Source: JAOUEA01 sp038249195 | Lineage (GTDB): Bacteria > Actinomycetota > UBA4738 > HRBIN12 | NCBI GenBank assembly: GCA_038249195.1 | Contig: JBBRWM010000004.1 | Location: 245,879-309,878, forward strand | Length of the DNA stretch: 64,000 bases | Direction: 5' to 3' | Part shown: positions 41,718-51,159 of the stretch, one piece after another | Position numbering within the stretch: the stretch's first letter is position 1 | How the letters are laid out: each line of letters begins with the position of its first letter | Program-made: the position numbers and the translations under genes | The notes under the pieces: generated by a model | Databases searched by the model: none | The model's input: the letters and a program-made list of their open reading frames with translations, nothing else | What the model was told of the DNA's origin: nothing

Positions 41718-42718
41718 GCCCGAGCCTCGACCAACCCCCGCATCCGTTCCAGGAGCCGGGCGGAGGCGCGCTCCGCATCGACCGAGAGCGCGACCCGCGC
41801 GTTCTCGGCGGGTTGCCAGTCCATCGCCCACGGCGAATGGCGCACGTCCGCGAGGTCGGTGACCGTCATCCCCCGGGTCCAGCGACCCTCGCACTCAACC
41901 TCGACACGCGTGGTCGCGAGCTCAGCGAGCGAGAGATCGAGGGCGATGGCCAGGGCCAGGGGGTCGTGCATCGCAGCCCCAGATCCGTCGCCGTGGCGTT
42001 CGTAGAATTCGATGTAGAACGGCACCGTCTCGCGCACGAACCGGGCCAGCGGGGTGTCGGGCGCGGGGGCACACACCTCCTCGACGTCGGCGGTCGTCAT
42101 CCGCACCCGCTCCGTGACGTCGAGGCCCGCACAGATCGGCAGCTGCGGCTCGGGGACGCCCGCGAACGCCCGGAACACGGCCTGCGCGGCTTCGGGATCG
42201 ACCCAGATGTTCGCCTCCGCGGCCGGCGACACGTTGCCGGCCTTCGCGAAGGCCCCGCCCATGATGGCGAACCCCTTGAGGAGCTGCGGGAGACGCGGCT
42301 CCTCGGCGACCGCGAGCGCGATGTTCGTGAGGGGGCCGGTCGCCACGAGGAGGACCTCGCCGGGGCGTGCGCGAACCGTCTCCACGAGGAGCTGCGCGGC
42401 GGAACGAGCCGATGCCGACGCGCGCGGTGGTGCCAGGACGGCTCGGCCCAGCCCGCGTTCGCCGTGCACCTCGGGGAACGGCTCGTGATCGCGCACGAGC
42501 GGCCTCGAGGCGCCGGAGGCCACCTCGACGTCGCCGAGGCCGGCCAGCTCCAGCACCGCCAGCGTGTTCTCGGTCGCCTGCCTGACGCTGACGTTGCCCA
42601 TCACGCAGGTCGCGCCGATCAGCTCCACCTCGGGTGAGGAGACGGCGAAGAGCAGCGCCACGGCATCGTCGACACCGGTGTCGACGTCCATCACGAGCGG
42701 GGTCGCGGCCATGGCCAT
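41714..42718 (-). CDS. Nucleoside hydrolase (IunH type)
   Basis: A 334-residue enzyme. The N-terminal DVDTGVDDAVALLFAV gives the Ca-binding D-x-D-x4-DD cluster, and VLLVATGPLTNIALAV and IMGGAFAKAGNVSPAAEANIW follow the family. His of AAMHDPLALAIA provides the late active-site region. It hydrolyses the N-glycosidic bond of ribonucleosides. ATG 42718 or 42712 may start it. It is coupled to ribokinase, supporting nucleoside salvage. Confidence 0.93.
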   Translation of the reverse strand: MAMAATPLVMDVDTGVDDAVALLFAVSSPEVELIGATCVMGNVSVRQATENTLAVLELAGLGDVEVASGASRPLVRDHEPFPEVHGERGLGRAVLAPPRASASARSAAQLLVETVRARPGEVLLVATGPLTNIALAVAEEPRLPQLLKGFAIMGGAFAKAGNVSPAAEANIWVDPEAAQAVFRAFAGVPEPQLPICAGLDVTERVRMTTADVEEVCAPAPDTPLARFVRETVPFYIEFYERHGDGSGAAMHDPLALAIALDLSLAELATTRVEVECEGRWTRGMTVTDLADVRHSPWAMDWQPAENARVALSVDAERASARLLERMRGLVEARA

Positions 42719-42759
42719 GCAGCCTACCCGGGGACGTCGAGGCCGATCGGCGGCTCGTG

Positions 42760-43386
42760 CTAGGCCGCGGCGGGGGTGAAGCCGATCAGCTTCAGCGCCA
42801 CGTCCATGCAGATGTCGCGCATGCGCTCGGGCACGCAGGCGGGATCGTTCATCATGACGGGGATCGCGAGGCCGTCGATGAGGGCGCCGATCGCCACGCC
42901 CAGATCGTCGGCGTCGTCGCCCTCGGGGAACTCGCCCGTGCTCCGCCCGTGGCGCACGATATCGGCGATCGACTGGCGCCATCGCCGATCCAGGACCTCA
43001 CGCTCTTTGGATAGCTCCGGATCGCGCAGCGCCAGCACCCAGATCTCGATCCACAACGCCCATTCGTCGAGCCGCTCGAATTCGGGAAGGAGCCCCGGCA
43101 CGCTCAGCTCCACCAGGCGGAGCAGTTGGTCCCGCGCCGACGACATGCGCCGCATCTCGCGGGAGAGGCGCAGATAGAACTGGTCGTTGGCCGACGTCAG
43201 GGCCTCGGCCAGCAGCCGGTCCTTCGAGTCGAAGTAGTAGAGGATGAGGCCGGGGGAGACCCCGCATCGCTCAGCGATGTCGGAGATGCGGGTTTCGGCA
43301 AGCCCTCGATCGGTGATCACGCGCGCGGCGGCGTCCAGGATCTCCTGATGACGATCCCTGCCGTTCCTCTGTCGCGTGCGTGCCAT
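42760..43386 (-). CDS. TetR family regulator (BetI-like C-terminal domain)
   Basis: A 208-residue repressor. The helix-turn-helix is in ILDAAARVITDRGLAETRISD followed by IAERCGVSPGLILYYFDSKD. The C-terminal part (SKEREVLDRRWRQSIADIVRHG) matches the BetI-type ligand domain. ATG 43386 has GGAGGAG 7 bases upstream; a longer form adds 16 residues with no support. It is divergent from the flavoprotein at 43619 across 232 bases with mirrored promoters, so it probably represses that operon and itself. Confidence 0.92.
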   Translation of the reverse strand: MARTRQRNGRDRHQEILDAAARVITDRGLAETRISDIAERCGVSPGLILYYFDSKDRLLAEALTSANDQFYLRLSREMRRMSSARDQLLRLVELSVPGLLPEFERLDEWALWIEIWVLALRDPELSKEREVLDRRWRQSIADIVRHGRSTGEFPEGDDADDLGVAIGALIDGLAIPVMMNDPACVPERMRDICMDVALKLIGFTPAAA

Positions 43387-43479
43387 GGGTCGCTCCTCCG
43401 CGCCGACCGGCGACGGCCCGGCTGAACGCCACACAGGAAGTGCGTGAGCGGCGGGTCGATCGGCTGACCGTGCGACGCA

Positions 43480-43507
43480 ACTGTACCCGCATGACCAGTG
43501 AAGTCAA
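43480..43507 (-). promoter_or_regulatory. Promoter of the TetR gene
   Basis: On the minus strand, TTGACT (43507-43502), a 16-bp spacer and TACAGT (43485-43480). The -35 is an inverted copy of the divergent -35 at 43532, 24 bases away, which suggests a shared operator. Confidence 0.5.
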
Positions 43508-43531
43508 AACGGATCAACCGGCGGCGCCAAG

Positions 43532-43561
43532 TTGACTGAGCATTCAAGGAAAGGCGATACT
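43532..43561 (+). promoter_or_regulatory. Promoter of the flavoprotein operon
   Basis: TTGACT (43532-43537), an 18-bp spacer and GATACT (43556-43561), 58 bases before ATG 43619. AGTCAA (43502-43507) and TTGACT (43532-43537) are inverted repeats that could form the TetR site. Confidence 0.55.
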
Positions 43562-43618
43562 GGCGCCATCGTCAGGCCCGGGAGCAGGGTTCCCGGCCGA
43601 GGGGAAGGACCTGTACCC

Positions 43619-45238
43619 ATGGCTTCGAACACCTATGACGCCATCGTGATCGGCGGCGGACACAATGGACTTACCTCCGGCGCGTACTTCGCGCGCGAGG
43701 GTGCGCGCACGGTGGTGCTCGAGGCGCGGCACAAGACGGGCGGCGCCGCAGACACGAGCGCGCCGTTCGCCGATCACCCGGAGATCAACGTCACCACGTA
43801 CTCCTACGTCATGTCGCTGATGCCGCCCTCTATCATCCGCGAGCTGAACCTCAAGCGGTTCGGCTACGACGTCACGCCGTTCGGCCCGTACTTCCAGGCG
43901 TTCCCGGACGGACGCGCGATCACGGTGTATGCCGACGACGCCGCCAAGTCCCACGAGTCCATCGCCCAGTTCTCGAAGAAGGACGCCGAGACCCTCCCCA
44001 AGTGGGAGGCGTGGATGAAGGGCGTCTCCGACGTCCTGGGGCCGCTCCTGCTCTCCGTTCCGCCGCATGTGGGGTCCACTAAGCTGGGCGACCTCCTGCC
44101 CCAGGCCCAGACCGCGTGGAACATGCGCGGCCTCGGGCAACGCGGCGTGGCCGACGTGACCCGCCTGTTCACGATGAGCGTCTCCGACCTGCTGAACGAC
44201 TGGTTCGAGTCCGACGCCATCAAAGCCATGCTCACGGTGAACGGCGTGATCGGCACGTGGGCGGGTCCGGACGAGCCCGGCACGGCCTACGTGATGCTCC
44301 ATCACTCCATCGGGGATGTCGGCGACGGCCACCTGGGCTCGTGGGGGTTCCAGCAGGGCGGCATGGGCGCCGTGTCCGACTCCATCCGGCGCTCGGCGGA
44401 ATCGTTCGGCTGCGAGATCCGCACGGAGGCGAAGGTCGCCAAGATCCTGGTCCGCGGCGGAAGAGCGGTGGGCGTGGCGCTCGACGACGGCGAGGAGCTG
44501 CGCGCCCCGGTCGTGGTCACCACGATCCACCCGAAGATCGCGTTCCTCGACCTGCTCGAGCGCCACGAGCTTCCCGCGGACTTCGTGTGGGACATCGAGC
44601 GGTGGAAGACTCGATCCGGCACGGTGAAGGTGAACGTCGCCACCTCCGAGTTGCCGGACTTCGTGGCGCAACCGGGGAAGGAGCAGCAGGCGCACCACAC
44701 GGGCTCGGTCGAGCTGTGTCTCAGCCCGCAGTACGCGGAACGAGCGTTCCAGGACGCGCACATGGAACGCAGGCCGGCGCTCGCGCCCTTCGTGGACGGC
44801 ACGATCCCCACCACGCTCGACAAGAAGCTCGCGCCCGAGGGCGTGCACGTGTTCTCGATGTTCACGCAGTGGGTGCCCGACGATTGGAACCTGGAACCGC
44901 ACCGCGATGAGCTCGACGCCTACGCGCAACGGATCTTCGACGGCTACAACGACCTCGCGCCCAACTTCAAGGATTCGATCATCGACTACCAGGTGATCGG
45001 GCCTTACGACATGGAACAGGAGCTCGGGCTCATCGGCGGCAACATCTTCCACGGTGAGCTGAGCGTGGATCAGCTGTTCCACATGCGTCCCTCCCCCGGC
45101 TACGCCGATTTCCGCACCCCCGTCCGCGGCCTCTATCACGGCTCGTGCGCCACGCACGGCGGCGGCGGTGTGAACGGCATCCCCGGGTGGCAGGCCTTCA
45201 AGATGGCCAAGAAGGACAAGGCCATCGCCAAGAAGTAG
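43619..45238 (+). CDS. Phytoene dehydrogenase-like FAD oxidoreductase (PYROXD2-like)
   Basis: A 539-residue flavoprotein. YDAIVIGGGHNGLTSGAYFA with LEARHKTGGAADTSAPF is the N-terminal FAD motif; PVRGLYHGSCATHGGGGVNGIPG closes the FAD site. This is the phytoene desaturase/PYROXD2-related class, whose substrates are mostly unknown. ATG 43619 has GGGGAAGG 9 bases upstream, following a good promoter; the longer frame upstream overlaps that promoter. The NDP-forming acyl-CoA synthetase begins 4 bases after it, and the TetR gene diverges, forming a likely catabolic unit. No carotenoid genes are nearby, so pigment synthesis is unlikely. Confidence 0.88.
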   Translation: MASNTYDAIVIGGGHNGLTSGAYFAREGARTVVLEARHKTGGAADTSAPFADHPEINVTTYSYVMSLMPPSIIRELNLKRFGYDVTPFGPYFQAFPDGRAITVYADDAAKSHESIAQFSKKDAETLPKWEAWMKGVSDVLGPLLLSVPPHVGSTKLGDLLPQAQTAWNMRGLGQRGVADVTRLFTMSVSDLLNDWFESDAIKAMLTVNGVIGTWAGPDEPGTAYVMLHHSIGDVGDGHLGSWGFQQGGMGAVSDSIRRSAESFGCEIRTEAKVAKILVRGGRAVGVALDDGEELRAPVVVTTIHPKIAFLDLLERHELPADFVWDIERWKTRSGTVKVNVATSELPDFVAQPGKEQQAHHTGSVELCLSPQYAERAFQDAHMERRPALAPFVDGTIPTTLDKKLAPEGVHVFSMFTQWVPDDWNLEPHRDELDAYAQRIFDGYNDLAPNFKDSIIDYQVIGPYDMEQELGLIGGNIFHGELSVDQLFHMRPSPGYADFRTPVRGLYHGSCATHGGGGVNGIPGWQAFKMAKKDKAIAKK

Positions 45239-45242
45239 GGCC

Positions 45243-47435
45243 GTGTCACGCACCGCCGGGCCTGGACCCGGCATCGAGCCGCGCGGAGGACCCGGCGCCG
45301 AGGGACCCGGGCGACCGGCCCTCGAGCCCATGCTCGTGGCTCGGTCCGTCGCGGTGGTGGGCGCGAGCGTCAAGGAGGGCTCGCTCGGCCGGCAGATGAT
45401 GGTGGAGCTCCGACGTGGGGGCTACGAGGGCGCGATCTACCCGGTGAACCCGGGCTACGACCAGGTGCTCGGCCATCGGTGCTATTCCTCGGTGGCCGAG
45501 GTTCCCGCCCCCCCGGACCTGGCCATCCTGGGCGTGGCGAACCATCGGATCGAGGGGGCGCTCGCGGAGGCCATCGCGGCGGGATCGCGTTCGGCCGTCA
45601 CCTTCTCCTCGCTGCACGAGGACGACCCCGACCCGGACCGCCCGCCGCTCCTCGAGCGCGTGGCCACGCTCGCGCGCGAGGCGGGGATCCCGCTGTGCGG
45701 CGGCAACGGGATGGGGTTCCTGAACGAGGAAGCTCACCTGCGGGCCACCGGCTTCGACACCCCCGACGTCCTTCTGCCCGGCTCGGTCACCTTCATCTCG
45801 CACAGCGGTTCCGCGTTCGCCGCGTTCGCGTTCAGCGACCGCGGCATCGGCTTCAACCTCCTGGTCTCGAGCGGCCAGGAGATCGTGACCACCATGGCGG
45901 ACTACATGGAATACGCGCTCGGCCTGCCGAGCACGCGGGTGCTGGCGTTGCTGCTGGAGACCGTTCGAGACCCGGAGCGCTTCCGGGCGCAGCTCGAGCG
46001 TGCCGCCGCCTCCGATGTCCCGGTGCTGGCGCTCAAGGTCGGGCGCACCGAGGGGTCCAAGGCCATGATCACGGCCCATTCGGGGGCACTCGCGGGTGAG
46101 CACGGCGCGTATGAGGCGCTCTTCGACGCGTACGGCGTGCTCGAGGTCCACACGCTCGACGAGATGGCCGACACCATGGAGCTGTTCGCGTCGCCGAGGC
46201 GCGTCACGACGGGGGCGGGCATCGCCACCGTCCACGACTCCGGCGGTGAGCGGGCCCTGCTGGTGGACGTCGCCCAGGACCTCGGCGTGGCGTTCGCCGC
46301 GATCTCCGATCACACGCGCGCCGAGCTCGCGGAGACGCTGGACCCCGGCCTCGAGGCCGCCAATCCGCTCGACGCCTGGGGGACGGGCATCGACGCTGAC
46401 CGCATCTTCCGCGACGCGTTCCTGGCGCTCCACGATGATCCCGACACGGCGGCCCTGGCGTTCGTGGTCGACCTCACGCGCCAGGGGGAGCCCTACGACG
46501 AGGGGTACCTCGCGGTGGCGCTCGACGTCGCGGCGGCCACCACCAAGCCCTTCTGCGTGCTGTCCAACCTCGCGAGCGCCGTGGCGCCCGAGGAGGGCCG
46601 GTACCTGCGCGAGGCGGGCGTCCCGGTCCTCGAGGGCACGGCCTCGGGCCTCAAGGCGCTGGGACATCTCGTGCGGTATCGCGACCACGCGGCGCGCGCG
46701 ACGCTGGTGGTTCCCGACCCCGTGAGCCCGGATGTGCGAACGCGCTGGGGCGCGCGCCTGGAGTCCGGTTCGATGCTGAGCGAGCTCGAGGGTCTCGCGC
46801 TGCTCGCGGACTACGGCGTGCCGGTCGTCCCCGCCCGGGCGGCCGGCTCCGCGGACGACGCGGCGGCCGCGGCGGACGCGCTCGGCTACCCCGTGGTCCT
46901 GAAGACGGCGACGCCCGGGATCCACCACAAGTCCGAGGTCGGCGGGGTGCGAGTATCCCTGGGAGATCGTGACGAGGTCCGGGAGGCACATGACGACCTC
47001 GCGGCCCGCCTCGGCCCGGACGTGATCGTAGCCCCCATGGTCACCGGGGAGGTCGAGATCGCCCTCGGGATCGTGCGCGACCCCCAGTTCGGCCCGATGG
47101 TCGTCGTTGCGGCCGGCGGCGTCTTCGTGGAGCTGCTGCACGATCGCCGTCTCGCGCTGCCGCCGCTGGACGAGCCGCGCGCGCGCGCGCTCGTGAACGG
47201 GCTCACGGTCCGGCCGTTGCTCGAAGGCCTCCGCGGCGCGGCGCCCGCGGACGTGGGCGCCCTCGCTTCGGCGATCGTGCGGCTGTCGGTCCTCGCGCGG
47301 GACCTGGGCGATCGCCTCGATGCCCTCGACGTGAATCCCCTGATCGTGTCGCCGGTCGGCTGTGTGGCCGTGGACGTGCTGGTGCTCCCTCGCAGCCGGC
47401 GTGGCTCGGACGAGCCGCCGAGACCGAGCCCTTAG
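45243..47435 (+). CDS. Acyl-CoA synthetase (NDP-forming) / acetate-CoA ligase ADP-forming-like
   Basis: A 730-residue protein with fused alpha and beta parts. The CoA-binding Rossmann domain (SVAVVGASVKEGSLGRQMMV) is followed by the ligase domain with SHSGSAFAAFAFSD and the phospho-His region ITAHSGALAGEH. From about residue 510 an ATP-grasp domain (YPVVLKTATPGIHHKSEVGG, DVIVAPMVTGEVEIALG) ends with LDALDVNPLIV. It forms acyl-CoA with NTP hydrolysis to NDP. GTG 45243 is 4 bases after the flavoprotein stop. The stop overlaps the convergent phosphoesterase end. Confidence 0.92.
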   Translation: MSRTAGPGPGIEPRGGPGAEGPGRPALEPMLVARSVAVVGASVKEGSLGRQMMVELRRGGYEGAIYPVNPGYDQVLGHRCYSSVAEVPAPPDLAILGVANHRIEGALAEAIAAGSRSAVTFSSLHEDDPDPDRPPLLERVATLAREAGIPLCGGNGMGFLNEEAHLRATGFDTPDVLLPGSVTFISHSGSAFAAFAFSDRGIGFNLLVSSGQEIVTTMADYMEYALGLPSTRVLALLLETVRDPERFRAQLERAAASDVPVLALKVGRTEGSKAMITAHSGALAGEHGAYEALFDAYGVLEVHTLDEMADTMELFASPRRVTTGAGIATVHDSGGERALLVDVAQDLGVAFAAISDHTRAELAETLDPGLEAANPLDAWGTGIDADRIFRDAFLALHDDPDTAALAFVVDLTRQGEPYDEGYLAVALDVAAATTKPFCVLSNLASAVAPEEGRYLREAGVPVLEGTASGLKALGHLVRYRDHAARATLVVPDPVSPDVRTRWGARLESGSMLSELEGLALLADYGVPVVPARAAGSADDAAAAADALGYPVVLKTATPGIHHKSEVGGVRVSLGDRDEVREAHDDLAARLGPDVIVAPMVTGEVEIALGIVRDPQFGPMVVVAAGGVFVELLHDRRLALPPLDEPRARALVNGLTVRPLLEGLRGAAPADVGALASAIVRLSVLARDLGDRLDALDVNPLIVSPVGCVAVDVLVLPRSRRGSDEPPRPSP

Positions 47436-48841
47436 AAGGGGTCCGTCGTGGGAACCGTGCCCGCCGGCCACCCCGGGTAGTCCGTGGGGAACTGCCACGG
47501 GGTGCCGTAGGTTGGCGCCTCCTTGGGGGAGACCATCGGGGCGCGCGGCTTGACGCGGAAGTCGAACAGATGCGACATGTCGTGCGTGTCCGCGATCCGC
47601 GGCGTGAGGTACGTCAGGCCCCAGTTGTCGGAGATGAATCGCAGCGGCGTAGAGAACTCGCCCACCTGCGTGTCGATGAGGCCTCTCGGCGTGTAGGGGC
47701 TGATGGTGAGCAGCGGCACCCGGAAGCCGAGCCCCACGTCGTCAACGACGGGGGGCGCGACGGGGTCGTAGAAGCCGCCCCACTCATCCCACGTCACGAA
47801 GATCGCCGTGTGCTCCCACATGTCCGAAGTCATGACGGCGTTCACGATGTCCGTGACCCAGTTGTGGGAGAACCCGGTGCTCACGGGCGGGTGGTCGGAG
47901 AGCTCGAACCGAGGAGTCACCCACGTGACCGCGGGCAGGTCGCCCGCGCCGATGTCCTGCACGAGCTGGTCGACCGGTCGCGTGTGCTCATGCCACAGGT
48001 CCGTGTGGAACACCTCGGAGATCCCGTTGTACGCGTTCCAGAAGTAGCCGGTCTGTCCGGGCGAGGCGGAATAGAAGGTCCAGTCGACCCCCGCCTGGGT
48101 GAGTTGCTGACCGACGGTGGGGAAGGAGAAGCAGGTGTCGTGCTTGGAGAGGTCGCCCTGGGGGTCCTTGGCGAACACGAAGACGTCGGCGCCGAGTGCG
48201 TCGCAGCCCCAGCTCTTGAACTTCTTGTCGCCGTCCACACGGGTCTCGATGTTCTCGGGGTTGTCGATGACACCGCCGGAGGTCCCGGCGATGAAGAAGA
48301 AGTGATTGGGATACGACGGCCCCGACGCGGATGCGAAGAAATGGTCGGACACCGCGAACTCGCGCGCCCAGCGCCAGTAGTTGGGGATCTGGTGCTCGCG
48401 GAGCTGGGAGTACGCCCACTCCGGCCCGTAGATCCCGGTGCCGAATCCGTCGAGCTTCCCGCCGTTCATGCAGTTCAGGTACGCGGCGCGGTCGTGCGGC
48501 AGGTCTCCCGGCAGCCAGTCCGGGCAGTCGCGCAAGGGCACCTCCTTGCCGTAGCTCACGCCCGTATCGGTGCCAACGACCCCCGGGAATCCACCGAACA
48601 CGTTGTTGAAACTCCGATTCTCGAGCATGACGTAGATCACGCGCTTGATCGGCGTTGCGGTCTCGGTAGTCGGCGTGGCGTCGCTCACCTTGGGGATCGT
48701 GCGTCCGCCCGTGCAGGAGAACAGGACGCCACCCGCCACAGCCATCGCCGACGTGGTGAGGAACTTCCGTCGGCTCATCGGCAACGGATGGGCGTCGCCG
48801 CGCTCTTCGTCAAGGGGATGGATGCGTGCAGGCATGGGCAT
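47432..48841 (-). CDS. Tat-exported phosphoesterase / phospholipase C family lipoprotein
   Basis: A 469-residue phosphoesterase (PF04185). A twin-arginine motif SRRKFLTTSAMAVAGGVLF ends in the lipobox Cys of LFSC. VIYVMLENRSFNNVFGGFPG is the metal/phosphate motif, SGPSYPNHFFFIAGTSGG and SHNWVTDIVNAVMTSDMWEHT follow, and FVTWDEWGGFYDPV carries the late metal-binding Asp/Glu. ATG 48841 gives about 20 residues before MSRRKF; ATG 48778 (at MSRRKF) is also possible, and neither has a clear Shine-Dalgarno. It would hydrolyse phosphodiesters, such as choline-containing lipids, outside the cell, which would tie it to betaine metabolism. That link is inferred. Confidence 0.9.
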   Translation of the reverse strand: MPMPARIHPLDEERGDAHPLPMSRRKFLTTSAMAVAGGVLFSCTGGRTIPKVSDATPTTETATPIKRVIYVMLENRSFNNVFGGFPGVVGTDTGVSYGKEVPLRDCPDWLPGDLPHDRAAYLNCMNGGKLDGFGTGIYGPEWAYSQLREHQIPNYWRWAREFAVSDHFFASASGPSYPNHFFFIAGTSGGVIDNPENIETRVDGDKKFKSWGCDALGADVFVFAKDPQGDLSKHDTCFSFPTVGQQLTQAGVDWTFYSASPGQTGYFWNAYNGISEVFHTDLWHEHTRPVDQLVQDIGAGDLPAVTWVTPRFELSDHPPVSTGFSHNWVTDIVNAVMTSDMWEHTAIFVTWDEWGGFYDPVAPPVVDDVGLGFRVPLLTISPYTPRGLIDTQVGEFSTPLRFISDNWGLTYLTPRIADTHDMSHLFDFRVKPRAPMVSPKEAPTYGTPWQFPTDYPGWPAGTVPTTDPF

Positions 48842-48907
48842 CAGTTCTACCAAGCGGGGATGGGGTCGGTATCCTTGCGGTCCTTCTCGAGGCGTTCGGA
48901 GCTGCAG

Positions 48908-49567
48908 GTGCGTAGGTTCACCATCCCGATCATGGCGCTGGTCGCCCTGGCGTCCTCCGCTGCTGCGTGCCAAGGCAACATGGAGCAACCGGCGGCTTCC
49001 ACGCCCGTCGCGGCCTCCGGGGCGCCGGGGACAGGTGCTTCCCCGACCGCGCCCGCGTTGCCGCTCACGCCGCCTCCGAAAAAGGGCGCCGCATCCCCCA
49101 CGTGTGTGGGGGGTTGGACGTCGCCGCCTGCGGACTCGCCTCGGTTCACCGATCCGCTCGGGCTCATCCGGCGCGCCGCTCCCGTCGACGGCCCGCTCGA
49201 GGTGGTGGAGATGCGTTATTTCGTGGGACCCGAGTCGCCGCCGTCGGAGCAGGGGTATCTGAAGGATATCGAGCGCTGGTACATCAAGCTCTACGCGAAG
49301 GACGATCCCGCCTACCAGGGTCGATTCCTGGTGGAACAGCGGCGGTTCGGGCGGGGCGTGGTCGCCGTGGCCCCCTACGACACCGCGGGGTTCGTCTCGC
49401 CCGATTGGAGCGGGTTCCAATGGGATGCGGCCGACACCGCCCGCGCTTCCTACGCCGGTCTGCCCGGCGCCTGGCAGGGCGTGCGTTACGACTTCGTAGA
49501 CGGCGGGGCCGGCCTCACGATCCCGGGGCTGCCCGACGCCGTCGAGGGCTGCCTGGACGGGACCTGA
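48908..49567 (+). CDS. Hypothetical lipoprotein
   Basis: A 219-residue protein with a lipoprotein signal (RRFTIPIMALVALASSAAAC), a Pro/Ala/Thr-rich linker and a C-terminal domain with RWYIKLYAKDDPAYQGRFLV, VVAVAPYDTAGFVSPDWSG and a late Cys pair (the mature domain has Cys in TCVGG and EGCLDG). No family was recognised. GTG 48908 has GGAG 6 bases upstream. It diverges from the phosphoesterase gene with only 66 bases between. Confidence 0.75.
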   Translation: MRRFTIPIMALVALASSAAACQGNMEQPAASTPVAASGAPGTGASPTAPALPLTPPPKKGAASPTCVGGWTSPPADSPRFTDPLGLIRRAAPVDGPLEVVEMRYFVGPESPPSEQGYLKDIERWYIKLYAKDDPAYQGRFLVEQRRFGRGVVAVAPYDTAGFVSPDWSGFQWDAADTARASYAGLPGAWQGVRYDFVDGGAGLTIPGLPDAVEGCLDGT

Positions 49568-49582
49568 CCGGCGTTCCGGTCA
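49565..49582. terminator. Hairpin between convergent genes
   Basis: TGACCGG-CGTT-CCGGTCA, seven perfect pairs with a tetraloop, includes the stop codon of the lipoprotein gene and precedes the convergent small-protein stop. It may terminate transcription from either side. Confidence 0.45.
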
Positions 49583-49602
49583 CGGAAAGACGTCCACCAG
49601 CC

Positions 49603-49794
49603 TCACGCCCAGAACTTCCACCACGGGCGCTTCGCCACCGTTTCACCGCGCTCCGCCGCCTCCTGCGCGTGGATGTCCTCGGCTTCTTCCACGAGACGTT
49701 CGCGCTCCGCCTCCTGCATCATGCGTTCCTGATCGGGGCCGCCGCGGTCGGCTCCGCTTCCGCCGCCCTCGGTGTGTGGTCGCTCGCCGTACAT
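49603..49794 (-). CDS. Small charged protein with Trp-rich C-terminus
   Basis: A 63-residue protein, Glu/Arg-rich and helical (MMQEAERERLVEEAEDIHAQ), ending KRPWWKFWA, an amphipathic segment that could touch the membrane. No family was recognised. ATG 49794 has GAAGGAG 6 bases upstream, good support for a real gene despite its length. It is followed on the same strand by nothing within 1 kb; the neighbouring acyl-CoA dehydrogenase is upstream. Confidence 0.7.
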   Translation of the reverse strand: MYGERPHTEGGGSGADRGGPDQERMMQEAERERLVEEAEDIHAQEAAERGETVAKRPWWKFWA

Positions 49795-49827
49795 GACTGC
49801 TCCTTCGATCGTCGGTCCGGAGCGACC

Positions 49828-51030
49828 TTACGCCCCTGCGGGCGTGGATGCCTCGATCCCGCGCCATCCGGTATACAGTCCGGCGCCGCGCTTGCGCAGC
49901 TCGTTCCCGATCACCATCCGCTGAATCTCCGAGGTCCCCTCCCAGATCCGGTCGACGCGGATCTCGCGGTAGAGGCGCTCGACGGGTTCCTCCCGCATGT
50001 AGCCGCGTCCCCCGAATATCTGGACCGCCTTGTCGATGATCCGTCCGGCCGTCTCCGAGCACACGAGCTTGACGGCGCTCGCCATGGCATGCGTCTGTTT
50101 GCGGTCTGCGCCGCCCCGTGCCGACTCCCAGCACGCGCGATACAGCAACGATTTCGCGGCCATCAGCTCGGCGGCCATGTCGGCGAGCATGAACTCGATC
50201 GCCTGGAAGCCCACGATGGCCCGGCCGAACTGGACCCGCTCCGTGGCGAACGCGAGCGCGCGATCCAGCGCTCGGGTCGAGGCACCGACGGTTCGCGCCC
50301 CGATCATCATCCGTTCCTCCACGAACCAATCCTTGGTGAGCTCGTAGCCCGCTCCGACGTCGCCCAAGATGGCGTCGTCGTTCACGCGCACCCCTTCGAA
50401 GGCGAAGATCGGATGTTCGAAGACGAACGTGTGCGTGTACTTCGGTGTGCGAACGAGGCGCACGCCCGGGGCGCTCTTGTCCACCAAGAAGACGGTTGCC
50501 AGGGCGGGATCCCCATCCACGTGCACGTGCACGACGAAGAAGTCCGCGACGTCGCCCGACGTGACGTGCCACTTCTCACCGTCGATCACCCATGCGCCGG
50601 CCTCGTGACGCGCCGTCGTCGCCACCATGGTGGGATCCGATCCCGCCCCCGCCTCGGTGATCGCGTACGCGTCCCGCCGATCCCCTCGCAACGCGGGCCG
50701 CAGGTACCGTTCCTTCTGCGCCTCGGTGCCGTGACGCAGGGGGATCGCAGGGCGCCACGGGATGTCCCACAGCGCCCCGGTCGCCCGTCCCCATTGCTCC
50801 TCGATCAGCATCTGCTGGAACAGGTCGAATCCCTGTCCGCCGTCTGCGACGGGGTGGTTGATGCCGTTGAACCCCCGGTCCAGGACCGCCTGCTTGGCTG
50901 CCGCCGCGCTCGACGTAGAGAGTCCGTCGTTGTCCTCGCACTCGTCCTCGAGCGGGATCAACACCTGCTCGGTGAAATCGCGCGCGCGTGCCTGCAGGTC
51001 TTCGTCCTCGGCGCTAAGGCGCATGTCCAC
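49828..51030 (-). CDS. Acyl-CoA dehydrogenase
   Basis: A 400-residue flavoprotein. AYAITEAGAGSDPTMVATTA and WHVTSGDVADFFVV are the FAD regions, ATERVQFGRAIVGFQAIEFM is the family signature, and QIFGGRGYMREEPVERLYREIR with IWEGTSEIQRMVIG carries the catalytic Glu. It is a paralogue of the enzyme at 16613-17791 and even shares the spacing of the C-terminal motifs. The physiological acyl-CoA is unknown. Confidence 0.92.
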   Translation of the reverse strand: MDMRLSAEDEDLQARARDFTEQVLIPLEDECEDNDGLSTSSAAAAKQAVLDRGFNGINHPVADGGQGFDLFQQMLIEEQWGRATGALWDIPWRPAIPLRHGTEAQKERYLRPALRGDRRDAYAITEAGAGSDPTMVATTARHEAGAWVIDGEKWHVTSGDVADFFVVHVHVDGDPALATVFLVDKSAPGVRLVRTPKYTHTFVFEHPIFAFEGVRVNDDAILGDVGAGYELTKDWFVEERMMIGARTVGASTRALDRALAFATERVQFGRAIVGFQAIEFMLADMAAELMAAKSLLYRACWESARGGADRKQTHAMASAVKLVCSETAGRIIDKAVQIFGGRGYMREEPVERLYREIRVDRIWEGTSEIQRMVIGNELRKRGAGLYTGWRGIEASTPAGA

Positions 51031-51159
51031 GGCGTGCCTCCTCGGCTGGGTCGTTCGGGAGTCTAAGGGGACGAGCGAGGCGGACGGGCGGACCCGCGGC
51101 CCCGGACGGCCGTGGGCCGCGACGCCGGAAGGTCCGAGGGCCGCTGCTAGCGTTGCGCG

